A stretch of 64,000 nt of DNA from Cyathus striatus. Its lineage: Eukaryota; Basidiomycota; Agaricomycetes; Agaricales; Nidulariaceae. The first letter of the stretch is position 1; each line of letters starts with the position of its first letter. The notes beneath the pieces are model-generated. The model saw only the letters and a program-made list of their open reading frames with translations, was not told the DNA's origin and made no database searches. The stretch spans positions 3,410,001-3,474,000 of the forward strand of contig JAOVFP010000014.1 of NCBI GenBank assembly GCA_025738555.1. The letters run 5' to 3'. Shown here in pieces: positions 45,220 to 56,618 of the stretch. The position numbers and the translations under genes are program-made.

Positions 45220-46734
45220 AGGACCCTGGACATATAGGCCAAAGGTCGTTCCGCGAAGCGGACAAATTTGTTGAAATTTGACCCCTTAGGACGTTCCAGA
45301 TACGGACAAACTTGGGACTTTCTGAGCAAGATGTAGTTCCAAAAATTCGGACAGCATTGACCTCTTTATCTGAGGGTCGTTCCGAGGTCCGGACATAGAC
45401 AGCTATGTAGCATCTCGGCTTGATGTCCTATAGGCTTAGGTGGTGAAACGGTTTGAGAGCTGACAGTGCTGTTAGTCATGTCAAGATGTCGCGTGTTCGA
45501 TTCTCGTTGTAAACACACGTTATGTGTTTTTTTATATAGATTTATTCAGAGTTTAATGTGATGGTAGCTATGCATTGGGGAGCATGAAACACAACAGACT
45601 AAGAAGGGTATACACATAAGTTGCAATCCTGATTCAATCACTATAATCATCGAAGAAACTACCATAAGATTGAAGATAATTAGTCAGTTTCACCAGGTAT
45701 TGAAGGAAAATCAAGACGATCGGGCTATTGGGACAGACTCAGAACGTAAGGTACAGTGGGAGCATGCAGCAAAAGGTTCCAACAAGTGATGCCGTTGAGG
45801 TGTGTAAATATCACTTATTTCGGTTGATATGAAGACGAATTCACACTTCTGTTTAAAAAGGATGCCAAAAAACGGCATAGAATATTTCTTGCATCCAAGG
45901 TACCAACACTTGATTATTTATCAACAGCCCGAGTAACTCTTAATAAACTTCTGGTTATCAATGACTATGTATTTGTTCTCGTTGATAATAGGATACAGAT
46001 TGGCAAAGGTTACTTTCTCTTTTTATTTATCCGCCACCGGAAATCACTGATGCATTTACCCAGTATCTAGTCATCGCCATGTACTAGAAAAGTGGCAAAA
46101 ATACGAGAAATGAAGCCGCAAACGTAACATCTAATATCTGTGCACTTTCCAGAATTTCGGTGCAGATATTTCAACACATACATGGTCATGATTTTAAATT
46201 AAAGCCTACAAAGACCGCTGTGTTCGATTTCCATCAATTTGCACATCTGCCTGCTTGCGAAGTCTTAATTCTCTTGTCACATGGGCCTGTTTCACTCTCA
46301 GCTAATGGCCTGGACATTGGGCAAGAAGATCTAAACATCTATAAAGAACTGCATGCTATATGCAAAAATATTAGCAATGTGGTGAAGAACTTCAGAAAGA
46401 GAAATGCATAATAGGTTATAATATGTACTGCTAAATGTTCACGTATCAGAGAACAATAAATATATGTGCTTCTTACTGTTATAGGCCTATGTACCATGAA
46501 GCTTAGGATTTGGATGACCAGCCTGACAAAAACTGATGTGATTAGAGGCCGTTACATGCTGGGAGGACAAAAACTGCATGCTAGGAGGACGTTCTTGGGT
46601 CTCCGGACAAATTTCGAAATTTATTTGGAATGTCGTTCCAATTCCGGACAAAAAATCGCAAATTTGGGACGGACAAACTTTGGGAAAAAAGGAAATTTTC
46701 TGGAACGACCTTTGGCCCATATGTCCAGGGTCCT
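45220..46734. mobile_element. 1515-bp TIR element with 8-bp target duplication
   Basis: Perfect duplication ATAGTACC at 45212-45219 and 46735-46742. Terminal inverted repeats of about 33 bp, starting AGGACCCTGGACATATAGGC (the right end has a single difference) and running on to CCAAAGGTCGTTCC. Subterminal CGGACAAA motifs are repeated at both ends. An 8-bp duplication fits hAT or KDZ/Zisupton-type elements. No transposase; coding-like frames inside (see 45900-46411) suggest a non-autonomous element that captured host sequence. Confidence 0.9.
45900..46411 (+). pseudogene. coding-like fragment inside the TIR element
   Basis: Frame pieces VPTLDYLSTARVTLNKLLVI ... NRIQIGKG (about 45899-46005) and FKLKPTKTAVFDFHQFAHLP ... 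EDLNIYKELHAICKNISNVV (46160-46411) have coding character, and the second follows a good CTTTCCAG acceptor at about 46153. No domain recognised. Probably captured exons. Confidence 0.35.
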
Positions 46735-46742
46735 ATAGTACC

Positions 46743-46929
46743 GTGGCCGCAGCAAATATGGTGCTGCTGAAACACAGTATTAACACATGGTTTGCCACAT
46801 GGAGGGTGTTCCATATCTCCCGGGTATTATCGATAGTCTTAGCAGTAGTACCCTTACACTATTTACCTACACCATACAGCCGAGTCTAATTACAATATAT
46901 AAGTAGTTTAGGTTCGCTAGAGGAGAGCA
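46743..46929. other. flank of the TIR element
   Basis: A plus frame (VSHNSTVAAANMVLLKHSIN...) is open on this side, but the matching frame left of the element has a stop, so no gene is supported. Confidence 0.2.
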
Positions 46930-47322
46930 AGGAACCATCAACTTTTCGAGTTACCGATAACTTGAATGGAACTTAAGAACTCGACTTTCACTGGAAAAAT
47001 GTAAGGTAGTAACTTAAATTGATCCGAGGGAACTCAAAAAAAAACAAGTGAGGAACTTAAGTTTACTTGAGAGAACTCGACTTTCACCAAAAAAAAAAAA
47101 GGCAAGGAACTTAAGTCCACTCAAGGGAACTCGAATTTCACCAAAAAAAATAATCGGGGAACTCGAGTCCACTCGAAATAAGAAAATGGTCACTTGAGGT
47201 AACTTAACTTTGACTCGAAAAAGTTAAGCGAGCTCAATAGTGGAACTCGACTATAACTTAAGTGAGACTCGACTTTAACTCGAAAAACTCGACAGGAACT
47301 CGAAAAGTTTGCAGCCCCTTCT
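46930..47322. repeat. GGAACTCGACT word array 4
   Basis: Words AAGTGAGGAACTTAAGT, GAGAGAACTCGACTTTCACC and CGAGTCCACTCG, repeated about 20 times. Confidence 0.75.
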
Positions 47323-48506
47323 CAATGTATCCCACTCCCCTTGACGATCTCAAATTCTGTATATATCTCTTCAACGATCAACATTGCGGAAATATGTGGG
47401 CAAAGATACAAGTAATTAGATACAAGTAATTAGACACGAGCTCGATCAACATACAGAGTATTCATAAGCGCACCAACACATTCTTAACATTGGCACATTA
47501 TGCCAATCATTTCATTGTATTTTCCCACTTTTGTCGCTTGAAGTCATATATTAATTTGGAAAGCAATGGAATAAAACATGTACCTAATTTGTAACTAATG
47601 ATCTTCACTATAGTGATCTCATTCAATATTCATACTCCGTTCACAATATCCATTTGTATATTACTTTCCGCTGCTTCTGTTTCATCCTTTATCGCCCTCT
47701 GCTACACTACATTTATTCAAACCCATGCGTCAAACTTTCCCCACCAAAATTCAATATTAGAACCCCAACCTGAAGCCCAGCCCACTGCTGCATCATTTCC
47801 TTTTGATAGTACGTGTTGCCATATATTTTATTATACCACGTTCCACATTATAGCCTAATAGCTTAATGGTTTACTTCAATAATTTTTGAAGACTTGAACA
47901 TTGTGTGAGTACCAGAAATTTAACCACACAGCAATTGACTGAACTTCGATTTGCTAATATTTTAAGTTCTAAGATAGTGAAATCTGTGTGAGGGAAAGAT
48001 GGTGGATGAATTTAAACCAATTCAGCGCAAGATAATGCATCTTAGATAGTAACGAAAGAGAAAAATATACCTAACAAAGCAAACAGAGCAGTGGAAAGGC
48101 AAGTAAACAGATATCATGCTTGAAGAAACCGGAAGGCAGAGTTATCTGCAATAAAATCGAGTGTGGAGAACTTAAGGAAGAGAGTGCAAGTGTAGAGATG
48201 TCGATGTCATCTACCTGGGGTGATAAGATCTTGTGTCAATGTTGAGAACATGTTGGTGTACTGTTGAGCACTCTATTGGCTCGGTGCTCGAATTCTGATC
48301 CTAATAGGTCTCGTGTTTGTCTTAATATCTCTGGAATGTCGAGCTCTGAATGGAAGTCCAACAGGGAGCTCGAAGGGGATTTGATAAGGAGAAGTTGTTT
48401 CCTCGATCACCGTGGGAAGCAATAAGATGGACTACAAGCGTAGAGAAGGTACATAATAAAGTAATATACAGACCATTTTATTGTAGGAATGGCTTCGCTA
48501 TAATGT
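47323..48506. other. no supported gene
   Basis: Frame 47598-47858 on plus begins with a hydrophobic run but has no recognised domain. 48380-48440 (CGATCACCGTGGGAAGCAAT) resembles the arm sequence of the foldback family. Confidence 0.35.
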
Positions 48507-48797
48507 TTATATATATATAAAGTAGGACTGATATCCATAAAACAGGAGGTATGTGAGCACAAAATCTTCACGAAACTTTGGGACTGAGTTCTGCGCTTTG
48601 ACAGTGGCAAGGAGATATCGAATGTCAAAATCCCGTACATCGTCTAAAGTCACCGTGGAGATGTCACTAAGTACGAGCGCTTTAAAAGCTCCTACAATTT
48701 TAGTGGTTATATTATTCGATATTTTGGTGGGGCTGAGTGTGCAAGAGCAGAAGTCGATGTTGGCTAGAACTACTTTGAAATACCATAAAGAGAACAA
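48507..48797 (-). CDS. unrecognised open frame
   Basis: A minus frame with coding character in its middle (GAFKALVLSDISTVTLDDVR, DFDIRYLLATVKAQNSVPKF). No family recognised. It lies between two segments related to the foldback family and may be a captured or disrupted gene piece. Confidence 0.3.
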   Translation of the reverse strand: MFSLWYFKVVLANIDFCSCTLSPTKISNNITTKIVGAFKALVLSDISTVTLDDVRDFDIRYLLATVKAQNSVPKFREDFVLTYLLFYGYQSYFIYI

Positions 48798-48899
48798 ACT
48801 GGTACGCTATTTAGAGCTCCGTTTGTTGCGACAGCTCGCATTCTAAGAGCAAGTATATTCCTCTTAGTAATACTGGAACATCAAGCGCCGGAGATATGC

Positions 48900-49215
48900 A
48901 CACGGATATTGAGAGCGTTGAGGGCGTTTGACACTTAGGGAAGACATAACATAGACTTGTTTCTTTGATAACTGTGGGAAGTACTGCGATGGCCTATGAA
49001 GCGAATAGAAAGTACACGTATAGTGAAATAAAGAGTGTTTTTTATATGATTAACTTTAGTATAACATTGTAAATAAATACTTATAGCGATAGAAATATCA
49101 TGAGATTACTGAAATGTAAAAAAAGCGACAGTATTGTGAATTTCGCCCGTCAGGAGTTATGGCGGCAAGCGAATTTCGCTTCAGCGAGTTTTTCCCCTAT
49201 TGGAACTTCATACGC
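48900..49215. mobile_element. foldback family, single-arm copy
   Basis: Collinear with 41560-41840: GAGAGCGTTGAGGGCGTTTG, GTGTTTTTTATATGATTAA, CAGTATTGTGAATTTCGCCC, ending GGAACTTCATACG. Only one arm plus the centre is seen. Confidence 0.65.
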
Positions 49216-50154
49216 TCATGTGTGTGCGTGCCCGGAATTATCTCCCTGTCCATAATTATCAACTTTTCAGCGCCCCAGCTACTTCCGTGTTCATGAGTTC
49301 TTCTGAAGTTCTTATTGATACCCCAACTTCTGGCTCGGATCTAACAGTGATCATTCTAAATGGGTAATGACATTCTTATCTAAAGAATTGCAGGCACTTC
49401 TATCATGGGGAAAGTTCCCAGCTAGCAAGTAAGCTGACATCTCAATTAGTCCGGGTTTTCAAAACGTAGGACGAAAAATAAGAAATTGAAATACCACATT
49501 ATCTAATCAGAAGCTGTTGACATCCGGCCCTCGATAGTTTCGTTTGTCCACTGTCCGGACTACATATCTGTTCCAATCATCAATAAGAATGTCATAGATT
49601 GTTCATCGAAGCTGACAGCGCCCTACAGCGCCTTTCTCTTCCTTTCCACAATTCAGCTATCGATAATTGATTCTAGAACTGTCTGCACTGGAGATGGTAA
49701 CTTATATATAGAGTGGTGTCGCAGCGCATGGTGTGGCGGTGGCAGTCAATCAGATGTCCATGCCAATGGAGAACAGCCTGAGCAAGTTATGGTTGGGTAC
49801 TACATAGCAGCCCGGTGGAACCGACAGTTTTTCACGGTATGCACGGTACTGATCAGTGCCATAAAAGTACCATGCGTATTGTTCACACATATCACTGTAC
49901 GGTACATATTTGAAATTACATACAATGTATAAAATAATCTCAATAGATGTTTATTATGTATATAACACATATACTTTCACAACTTCGTCCTATTACCAAG
50001 TAATGATTGGTCCCCACTGTTACAAACCATGTATCCCAACAAAATGCATGATGTTCACTACAGTAACTCCTAAAAGTGACACCGGAAATCATCAACATCA
50101 CATCATTATTGCCCGCGCTTTCCGCACTCTCAGTGGTACCAATCGCGCTCCAGC
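49216..50154. other. no supported gene
   Basis: CpG-normal. Frames at 49910-50206 (plus) and 50158-49940 (minus) are unrecognised. Confidence 0.35.
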
Positions 50155-50880
50155 TCACTTAGCGGTAGTCTTAACAGCCATATCCCCACCAGTAACGTTC
50201 CTGTAATAGCAGATGAAAGACCAATCGCAGAGCTCGTAGGATTGCTGAATCAGCAGTACACCCAGCCAAGCCGAGTAAATCTCTGCGCTGGTATTAGTGA
50301 TGCAGCTAGTGGCTATCAGGAGAACCCCATATGTATAATAAAGAAATAAGGTTGACAAGCGGCATTGCCCACTGGATCGAGTGATCTGATGTAGGGGATA
50401 GGGGAGTCAGAAGCAGATTAGATAGTATATTACATGTAGTAGTACGAGTACACGATACTTGGAAGATTGATAAGTTGGGTTTATAGTGGCAAAACGACAG
50501 ACAGAGCAAAAAAAACATTTATACCTTCTTCCATAGACATCCGAGTCTCTACAAAGGAAGAACGAGTGGATGACGAAAGAATGCACTGCCAAGCAATGAA
50601 GGACCAGAGACGTGCATTTAAGTAAGCTGAAACCAATCCATTACCATCAAGTCATTATGACATCTGTAGAGAACGAGGTAGGCGATGAAGAACACCGCGA
50701 GATGAACAACATTGAATAAAACAGAGGACGTCAACGCAATGATATGTGGACAAGGAACCACAGAATAGCCAGCAATGTGCACAGCAAACAAAGGCTGCTC
50801 GCTGATCGCAAGGCAGCAGGATGTAGGTTCGGGCGCCGGGATATGTCATGTGATGCAAAGAAGAAAGACCTCTGCAATGT
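50155..50880 (-). CDS. multi-exon membrane protein, unrecognised
   Basis: On the minus strand, a coding frame (about 50840-50645) reads EQPLFAVHIAGYSVVPCP then HIIALTSSVLFNVVHLAVFF and IAYLVLYRCHND: two hydrophobic helices. A final exon (50358-50155) reads YGVLLIATSCITNTSAEIYS, AWLGVLLIQQSYELCDW and ends VKTTAK and TGA. Frames between (50592-50306) switch, so introns are present, but their borders are unclear. It resembles mushroom multi-pass membrane proteins only in general character. Confidence 0.35.
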
Positions 50881-51222
50881 CAGATTCTTTGCTGGTGCTT
50901 GTCATTTGCATTTGGGGTGGAAGGATAATGCGATGTGCAGTGAGTGTGGCTGCAGTGTATCCATGCAGATGTCCCACAGGCGATGGAAACTAGTTGAAGC
51001 GGTGGGAAGAATTGACGTTGAGAGGTTGTGAAGAGGTGTAGAGTCGGTTGGGTGTACCTAGTCAAAGACAAATACGAGTACGCCGAGACGTCCGTTCGAC
51101 ATGGGTGTTTTAAGGTGAAAGAAGACGGAGTTAGAATGAGGGAATGATAGTTTGGCGACGTAACGAGATAGTGGGAACTTCGATACGAAGTTCCGGCGGG
51201 AAAATAAGAAGACAAGAGCGTA
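50881..51222. other. possible upstream exons or spacer
   Basis: Contains frames on both strands (plus 50744-51031, minus 51303-51058) without recognised domains. It may hold the first exons of the minus-strand membrane protein gene. Confidence 0.25.
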
Positions 51223-51224
51223 TA

Positions 51225-52158
51225 CTGGATCATTTCGACCTATTGTTCGGTCACGCGTCACGTAGTGATTTCGAACAGAATAATTTTGAGCAATGTCACG
51301 CATCCTCAGGAGGATCGAACAAAGGTATAGGGAAAGTAATATTAGGCTAAAATTCCGCTAAAACACACATATTTTTAAGTTACATGCAAGCACAGTGATG
51401 TAGTGTTATAGTTTTCAATGTTCCTCCCAAGTTGCAGTAGAATACATAATGTTTTTGAATTTTTTTCGTTGTCCTCACCCAAGCTCTGAGTCTGGAGTAA
51501 TCACAGGGTCCAGATGGTTGGCAAATCGAACCCATAATGGTACTGAATTCATTAAACTATCAATAATATCACTTGAAGGTAGAGGATATGCTTTCAGTGA
51601 ATTGACATCCATTAAATCATCTTGGATAGGAGAACCATTGCTAACAAATTTGGTAGGCAATACTTTCTGAAGAGTGATATTCATATCCCAGGCTGGAAAG
51701 GGAAACTTAAGAAATTGCTGTATTGTCATTGTTGCACTAGGCAAAGTAAATGGGATATAGCTGGAGGAATTTTGGAGTTTGGGGGCATATTCATCAGGAC
51801 TCGGAACTGTCTAATCCATCCAACTAAGTTAGAATGCTATTGTCCAAATAGCTACGGGGTAATGCACTCACCTCAATACTGCAGTCTGATATGTATGGTC
51901 TAATGTTTATATAATGCCAATATGAGGCATTCTTTTCCGAAACTGATAACACTTCATTGTTCAAAACTCATTGTTATTCAAATCAGTGTAAGTACAATGT
52001 GTTCAACAGTTACCAAAATTAATATAGTAAAAGTTTGCCATTGTGGGGATGAACAAATTTCTTCCATGTCATGCAGTAAATCGGACCTCGAACAGAGCAA
52101 TAAACTAAAATTTTGGGTCACGCCCAAAATCGACGAACAATAGGCCGAAATAATCCAG
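51225..52158. mobile_element. 934-bp TA-flanked TIR element carrying a gene fragment
   Basis: Inverted ends CTGGATCATTTCGACCTATT and, from the right, CTGGATTATTTCGGCCTATT, followed on both sides by GTTCG; flanked by TA (51223-51224 and 52159-52160). A shorter relative is at 52784-53012. TA duplication suggests the Tc1/mariner/pogo group (inference). Inside, a minus-strand coding fragment (51744-51475) is not transposase. Confidence 0.75.
51475..51744 (-). pseudogene. carboxylesterase/lipase-like C-terminal fragment (tentative)
   Basis: Reads PTKFVSNGSPIQDDLMDVNS, then IIDSLMNSVPLWVRFANHLD and PVITPDSELG, stopping at a GTGAGG donor-like site. The pattern WxxFANhxDP... near a C-terminus is typical of type-B carboxylesterases and lipases, but no catalytic residue is covered. 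It lies wholly inside the TIR element. Confidence 0.3.
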
Positions 52159-52160
52159 TA

Positions 52161-52783
52161 ATTCAGTAGAATTGATGGTTGAAGTGTAGGGGTGGTGGGT
52201 TAAGGTTAGGATTCGAGTTCGAGGTCGTGAAAAACTTGATTAGACGAGCTGTAGAGAATACACAGTCTTATATACTAAATAAAAACAATTAATCATAGAA
52301 TGTGTAAGTTACTACGGACACTGGTTAACAATGATCTCAGACTAAAGAATGGAAATTAAATGGATCTTGGTTTTGAGGGATGGTGTTCATACAGTACATA
52401 CTGTCAAACTTCAGGGTCTGGCTTTGCGAGTGGTGGTGGAGAGGTCCTGACATGTCGAAATGTTCCTCGGAGTTGAATAAAATGTTGGAGCGGTGAAAAA
52501 AGATATATATTTGAGGAAGGTGAGGGACAGGATGAGCGGAGAGGTGAGGATAGGTTGAGACGAGCGGAACGCGTATGGAGCATGATGCGTGATTATGTAA
52601 TCAGAATTGAGATTAAGGCTATACCCGCCCGCTCGAATGCATGGTTTAGCTGGATTATTATAGGTGGGATCGATTGCGAAGAACTTGAAGAAGTTCATTC
52701 GCACTGGGTTAATAATATCCATGAAAGGATAGATGGAAGAATGAGTGCTGTATCCTATGATCGATTTTATATTTACTGAGGTA
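52161..52783. other. no confident gene
   Basis: Plus frame 52555-52779 (RAERVWSMMRDYVIRIEIKA... EELEEVHSHWVNNIHERIDG) is coding-like but unrecognised; a minus frame overlaps it. Confidence 0.25.
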
Positions 52784-53012
52784 CTGGATCATTTCGACGA
52801 AGTGTTCAGTCACGCGTCACGCAGGGCCTTTGAACAGCAAATTGAAAGAAATACGGCGCTTACTTAGCCAAAAATTTCGCCCGTGTCAGGCTCTGTAAGG
52901 GTATGAACGGTTCCGCCCTGTGTCACGCATAAATTTCGGGCTTGAACACCTGATCGAACTGAATTTTTCGTCATGCTCGAGAGAGCATGAACAAGTGGTC
53001 GAAATTATCCAG
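52784..53012. mobile_element. 229-bp TA-flanked MITE
   Basis: Left end CTGGATCATTTCGACGAAGT, right end (reversed) CTGGATAATTTCGACCACTT, both followed by GTTCA; flanked by TA at 52782-52783 and 53013-53014. Shares ends with 51225-52158, including TCACGCGTCACG just inside. Confidence 0.8.
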
Positions 53013-53014
53013 TA

Positions 53015-54087
53015 GGGCTTGCATGGTGTGGTTAATCGCTTCGAATCCACTGAGCTAAATTTATAGTATGGTGCAGGGCACTAAGTCACCTCCACTTTCG
53101 TATAACCAAAATTTAGCTGTGGGAAATCATTTTTTTTCCTTATTCCTCTGGCCAAAATGATTCCCCCGGCAAGAGGAACAAAATGCTCAGGCAAAATTTC
53201 GGAATTCCCAAAACTGACGGAGTTATGATTTTTGTCTGACCCAAATTCCGCCGCCTTATATAATCATTACCATATACGGTAATATATTACTTAATTCCCG
53301 CTACCTTTTAAGGTAGTTGGGAGTATAGGGCGGTTTCGATTTCCCTACAAGAAAATTTCAGAAATCGGGGTCGGGATCTCACTTTCAGGCAATTTGATTG
53401 GCTGACACCCTAAAACCCTTTGCCCTATGATGCTGTGACATATGACCTTATTTTCACACCATGTGGCACGGGCTTCAACGCTGTGTGACGTGTTACATGT
53501 CACTAGTCACTTTTCGTACTACCCCCGTGCTGGAGGGGGCTCGAGGACTAGGACTCACTTTAGTGTTAGTGTTGTTGGGCGGCTAAACATGATTAGGCTC
53601 GGCTCAGCTAGGGCCGGCTAACCTTGTATTTAGCTAAGCTCGGCTCGGCTATACGGCTAAGCTGCAGCTAATATACATTTTAGGAAGTTGGTAAAAATAT
53701 GAGGAATATTTATGCTATTAGTAGTGTAATCTTAAGTAGCATATAGCATCTTCAGCTGTCGGACGGGTTCGTCCTATCTTTTTAATATCACCTTCTTATT
53801 GAACGGAAAATGTCGCCTTTTCTTTACAGCTCATTACAGCTCATTACAGCTCATTACAGCACTTACTTATAAGGCTTGTATCCTTTCCTAACTCGACCTA
53901 ATTCAACTTCACACGGAGTATAATTGGCCATCTAGGCGTATACATAGGCTATTCTCCTGGGCAACATTGTGAAATCATTCATCTGTCCGTGTTAACTTGT
54001 CACGATTGATATAAATACCCTGAAGTGTATATATAAAAGTGATTCGTTTCCAAGCACCATCCATCCTGTTCATTCTTTTCATTCACT
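53015..54087. other. upstream region of the 7-helix gene, with GGCTCGGCTAAGC word array
   Basis: 53560-53690 repeats GGCTCGGCTCAGCTA-type words, and 53825-53860 has four CAGCTCATTA units. A TATA-like TATATATAAAA at about 54029-54039 lies about 50-60 bp before the start codon at 54088. No other gene seen. Confidence 0.45.
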
Positions 54088-55117
54088 ATGATATGGTCCA
54101 GTGTGTCTCTCATTGTCACTCTCCTCGCGATCGACATACCAGGCGTTTCTGCACAACAGGGCAGCCAGGGATCAGGCGGTATAACTGGTAGCTCCATTAA
54201 TTCCAGTTCAGATCCCGACACCCTCAACACTGCACTATTCGCCTGTTACATCGGTTTCGCTGGCCTTCCCGGCCCGATCCAGATATATCAATCGTTGCGA
54301 CTCCTATTCCAGCGAGATGGCAGAACTTCCCACTACCTGGTCAACTCAGACATTCCATTCCGCATCCTTCTCGTCCTTACAACATTAACTCTCGTCGCAT
54401 CGTACATCATAGGCGCAATCTACGTCGCCCTCGACCTCGCAAAGGATAATTTCATCCACAACTTCACTCCAGGATTCTACATATGCCTCGACTTCCTTCC
54501 TCAACTGGCTGATATCTTCTTCTTTGGGGGGCTATTAATCCTAATCCGCCATCAAGCGCTTCTCAACCAAGTGGCATACTCCAAATGGAAAGCAGTTCTG
54601 GACGGAGCACTAATTCTCTTGCTCCTTATTTGGTCAGCTTCGACTGCGGGGATCAACATTGTTCCTGTCACTGCTTCTGTCATTGCTCCAGTGACTCCTG
54701 TCCCTCCTTTTAATTTTAACACAGCGACAGATGCCTTTATGAGCCTCTACATCGCTTGTTATGTTCTTACGGCGATAAATATTGTGGCTACGACGATACT
54801 TGTGAGGCGGGAGTCCCGACGTTTGATTGCGCCTGATGAGGTATGGTTCAAAAGATAGTGGTTTAATCGACGTTCTGACCAAGTCGTATCTACAGATATT
54901 AAAAGGCATAGCACTGTTCATTTGTCCATGTATTGCAATCCGTGCCGCATATAAGCTCATCTACAATATTCTCATTTGGGGTACTAGTTCTCAGGTTATT
55001 GATTTTAGTGCATTGGGGCTTGCGACTTTGATCATTCTCGGATTTACTTTTGCATTTATGATAGCAGTTGCAATTAGGTTAGGTTTACAGCCTAAGGTTC
55101 GCGCGGTTCACCAGTAG
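54088..55117 (+). CDS. seven-helix membrane protein with signal peptide (324 aa)
   Basis: Two exons: 54088-54840 and 54896-55117. The 55-nt intron has GTATGG, a CTGAC branch site and CTACAG, and joins in phase 0, giving 324 residues. Residues 1-22 (MIWSSVSLIVTLLAIDIPGV...) look like a signal peptide before QQGSQGSGG. Seven hydrophobic helices follow, roughly at 48-68, 91-114, 128-150, 168-192, 218-242, 252-274 and 294-318; loop residues such as RHQALLNQVAYSKWK and VRRESRRL are basic. The topology is receptor- or transporter-like. It is the best-preserved gene in the window. I do not recognise the family with confidence; no catalytic motif is visible. Confidence 0.8.
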
Positions 55118-55388
55118 CAGCGGGAACTATGTATGTGAAGGGATAGGATTAAGTACGATTACGAATTTTCATGACTTACGATGGGATGAGCTCGAACATT
55201 TTCTCTTTCTATATTTTCTCGGACTTCCGTATATACATCGCCCCTTTATGTATTGTGTAAATCTCATGACGAGTTTAAGAACTGTGTTATGTTAATACCG
55301 ACGAGACAAACAATTTCATTAAGAAAGTTAGTGCAGTCCATTGTGTATTAAATAATTTAGCCAGAGTGTTCGTTATATATAGTCTCGC
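55118..55388. other. 3' region of the 7-helix gene
   Basis: AT-rich, with possible polyadenylation signals (ATTAAATAATTT near 55345). No other feature. Confidence 0.35.
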
Positions 55389-55690
55389 TTGCTATCCTCT
55401 CCCGATTGGGACACATCCTAAAAAGGATGTACCAACGTTAGAGTCTGGGTCACTTCCAGTTTCCTTCCCAGACCCACTGGGAGGTCTCTCTACTAGGCGG
55501 TACGCGATTCTTATTCCGAGTTAAAGGGGAATAGATTAAGTCTCGTGATGTATATCTCACGTTCCGTTTTAGGGTTGAACGTTATTTCAGTGAGACCTCC
55601 CAGAGGGTCTGGCACAAAACATATACGAATAACATAGCCACCTGATGGCTGTGGCTCCGATTTTCATTCTGAGAATGAAATAAAGCCTTC
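55389..55690. ncRNA. highly structured element, candidate RNA
   Basis: Six inverted repeats in 300 bp: ACATCC/GGATGT (413-430), GTCTGGG/CCCAGAC (443-473), TATTCC/GGAATA (512-533), a 19-bp long-range pair AGACCCACTGGGAGGTCTC at 55470-55488 with 55592-55610 (one mismatch), AGCCAC/GTGGCT (636-656) and TTTCATTCT/AGAATGAAA (662-680). No frame is conserved in it. It could be a structured RNA, part of an LTR or a MITE; the class is unknown. Confidence 0.4.
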
Positions 55691-56409
55691 ATAGTGATAA
55701 GTCATTCTTCTATCTTGACCTGCTTGCAGCTTGTTTTTGAATCTCATACCGTTTATTATAATTGAAAATGTCTCTCTCAAGTTATTTAAATAGCAATAGC
55801 AGAATTTAAGATGAGACTCATGTGAAATGAACCTGAAATTCTCTCAGTAAGCAATAGGTTTACACACTAATCATAATCCTTTTGTTTCTTGTGAGATGTT
55901 AGAGAGTGAGTTTTGAAGGGGAATCAAGGGAATTACAATAAATCATAATGTACACTCTTTCAATCCTCTTCAATTATGTTCTAAGGTCAATATATCATTA
56001 GTATGAACACAATTGCAGTGAAGCATTTGGGGCTAAGAAGTGATCAGCATATGCGGCAGTCAGCTTGACCCTTATATTTGTATACAGTATACAACTGTCA
56101 TACATGACAGAAAAAACATGATGTCATCATAACTCTTTCTTCCCTCCTCTAATTTTTATAAAAACTGTATTTGGAGATAGCATAGTACTTCATAAATGTT
56201 ACTGTAAAATATTTAATACATCGGATGAAGGGAAGCTGGTCAAATATGCAAAATGGTGAATGGAAATGGATTTTGATCAGCACTACATGGCATAACAGTC
56301 AATTTTAGTAGGGCTGAAGTCCTAGATCAGTTTATAAATAAAGTTTTGATGTCTTGCAAGATGGTGAATATCACACAAACTCTAATTCTATAAAGATATG
56401 ACACACATA
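55691..56409. other. CpG-poor, no gene
   Basis: AT-rich DNA where the second CpG-depleted compartment begins. Nothing coding recognised. Confidence 0.4.
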
Positions 56410-56560
56410 ATAGTGTTGCTGCCACTTTGCTCTGCTCAGCTTGGCTCAGCTTTGGTGGCTCAGGGACTAATACTAGCTCAGCTCTTGAGCAGAACCAATC
56501 TTATTCAGCTTGTTCAATCTGGTTACAGCTCAGTTTTGGCTAAGCTACTAGCTCACATGT
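56410..56560. repeat. GCTCAGCTTGGCT word array (CpG-poor counterpart)
   Basis: Words CTCAGCTTGGCTCAGCT, GGCTAAGCTACTAGCTCA. It matches the 53560-53690 array, with CG replaced by TG or CA. Confidence 0.55.
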
Positions 56561-56618
56561 GACTGTGCCAAATTCAGCCAAAAGTGAAGTACAAGAAATG
56601 CTACAGCTAGCTATGCTA

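Noticed and set aside
45430..45520. tRNA-like sequence (TTAGGTGGTGAAACGG ... GTGTTCGATTCTC)
   Set aside because: A- and B-box-like motifs are present, but the acceptor and T-stem pairings fail. At most it is a tRNA-derived relic within the TIR element.
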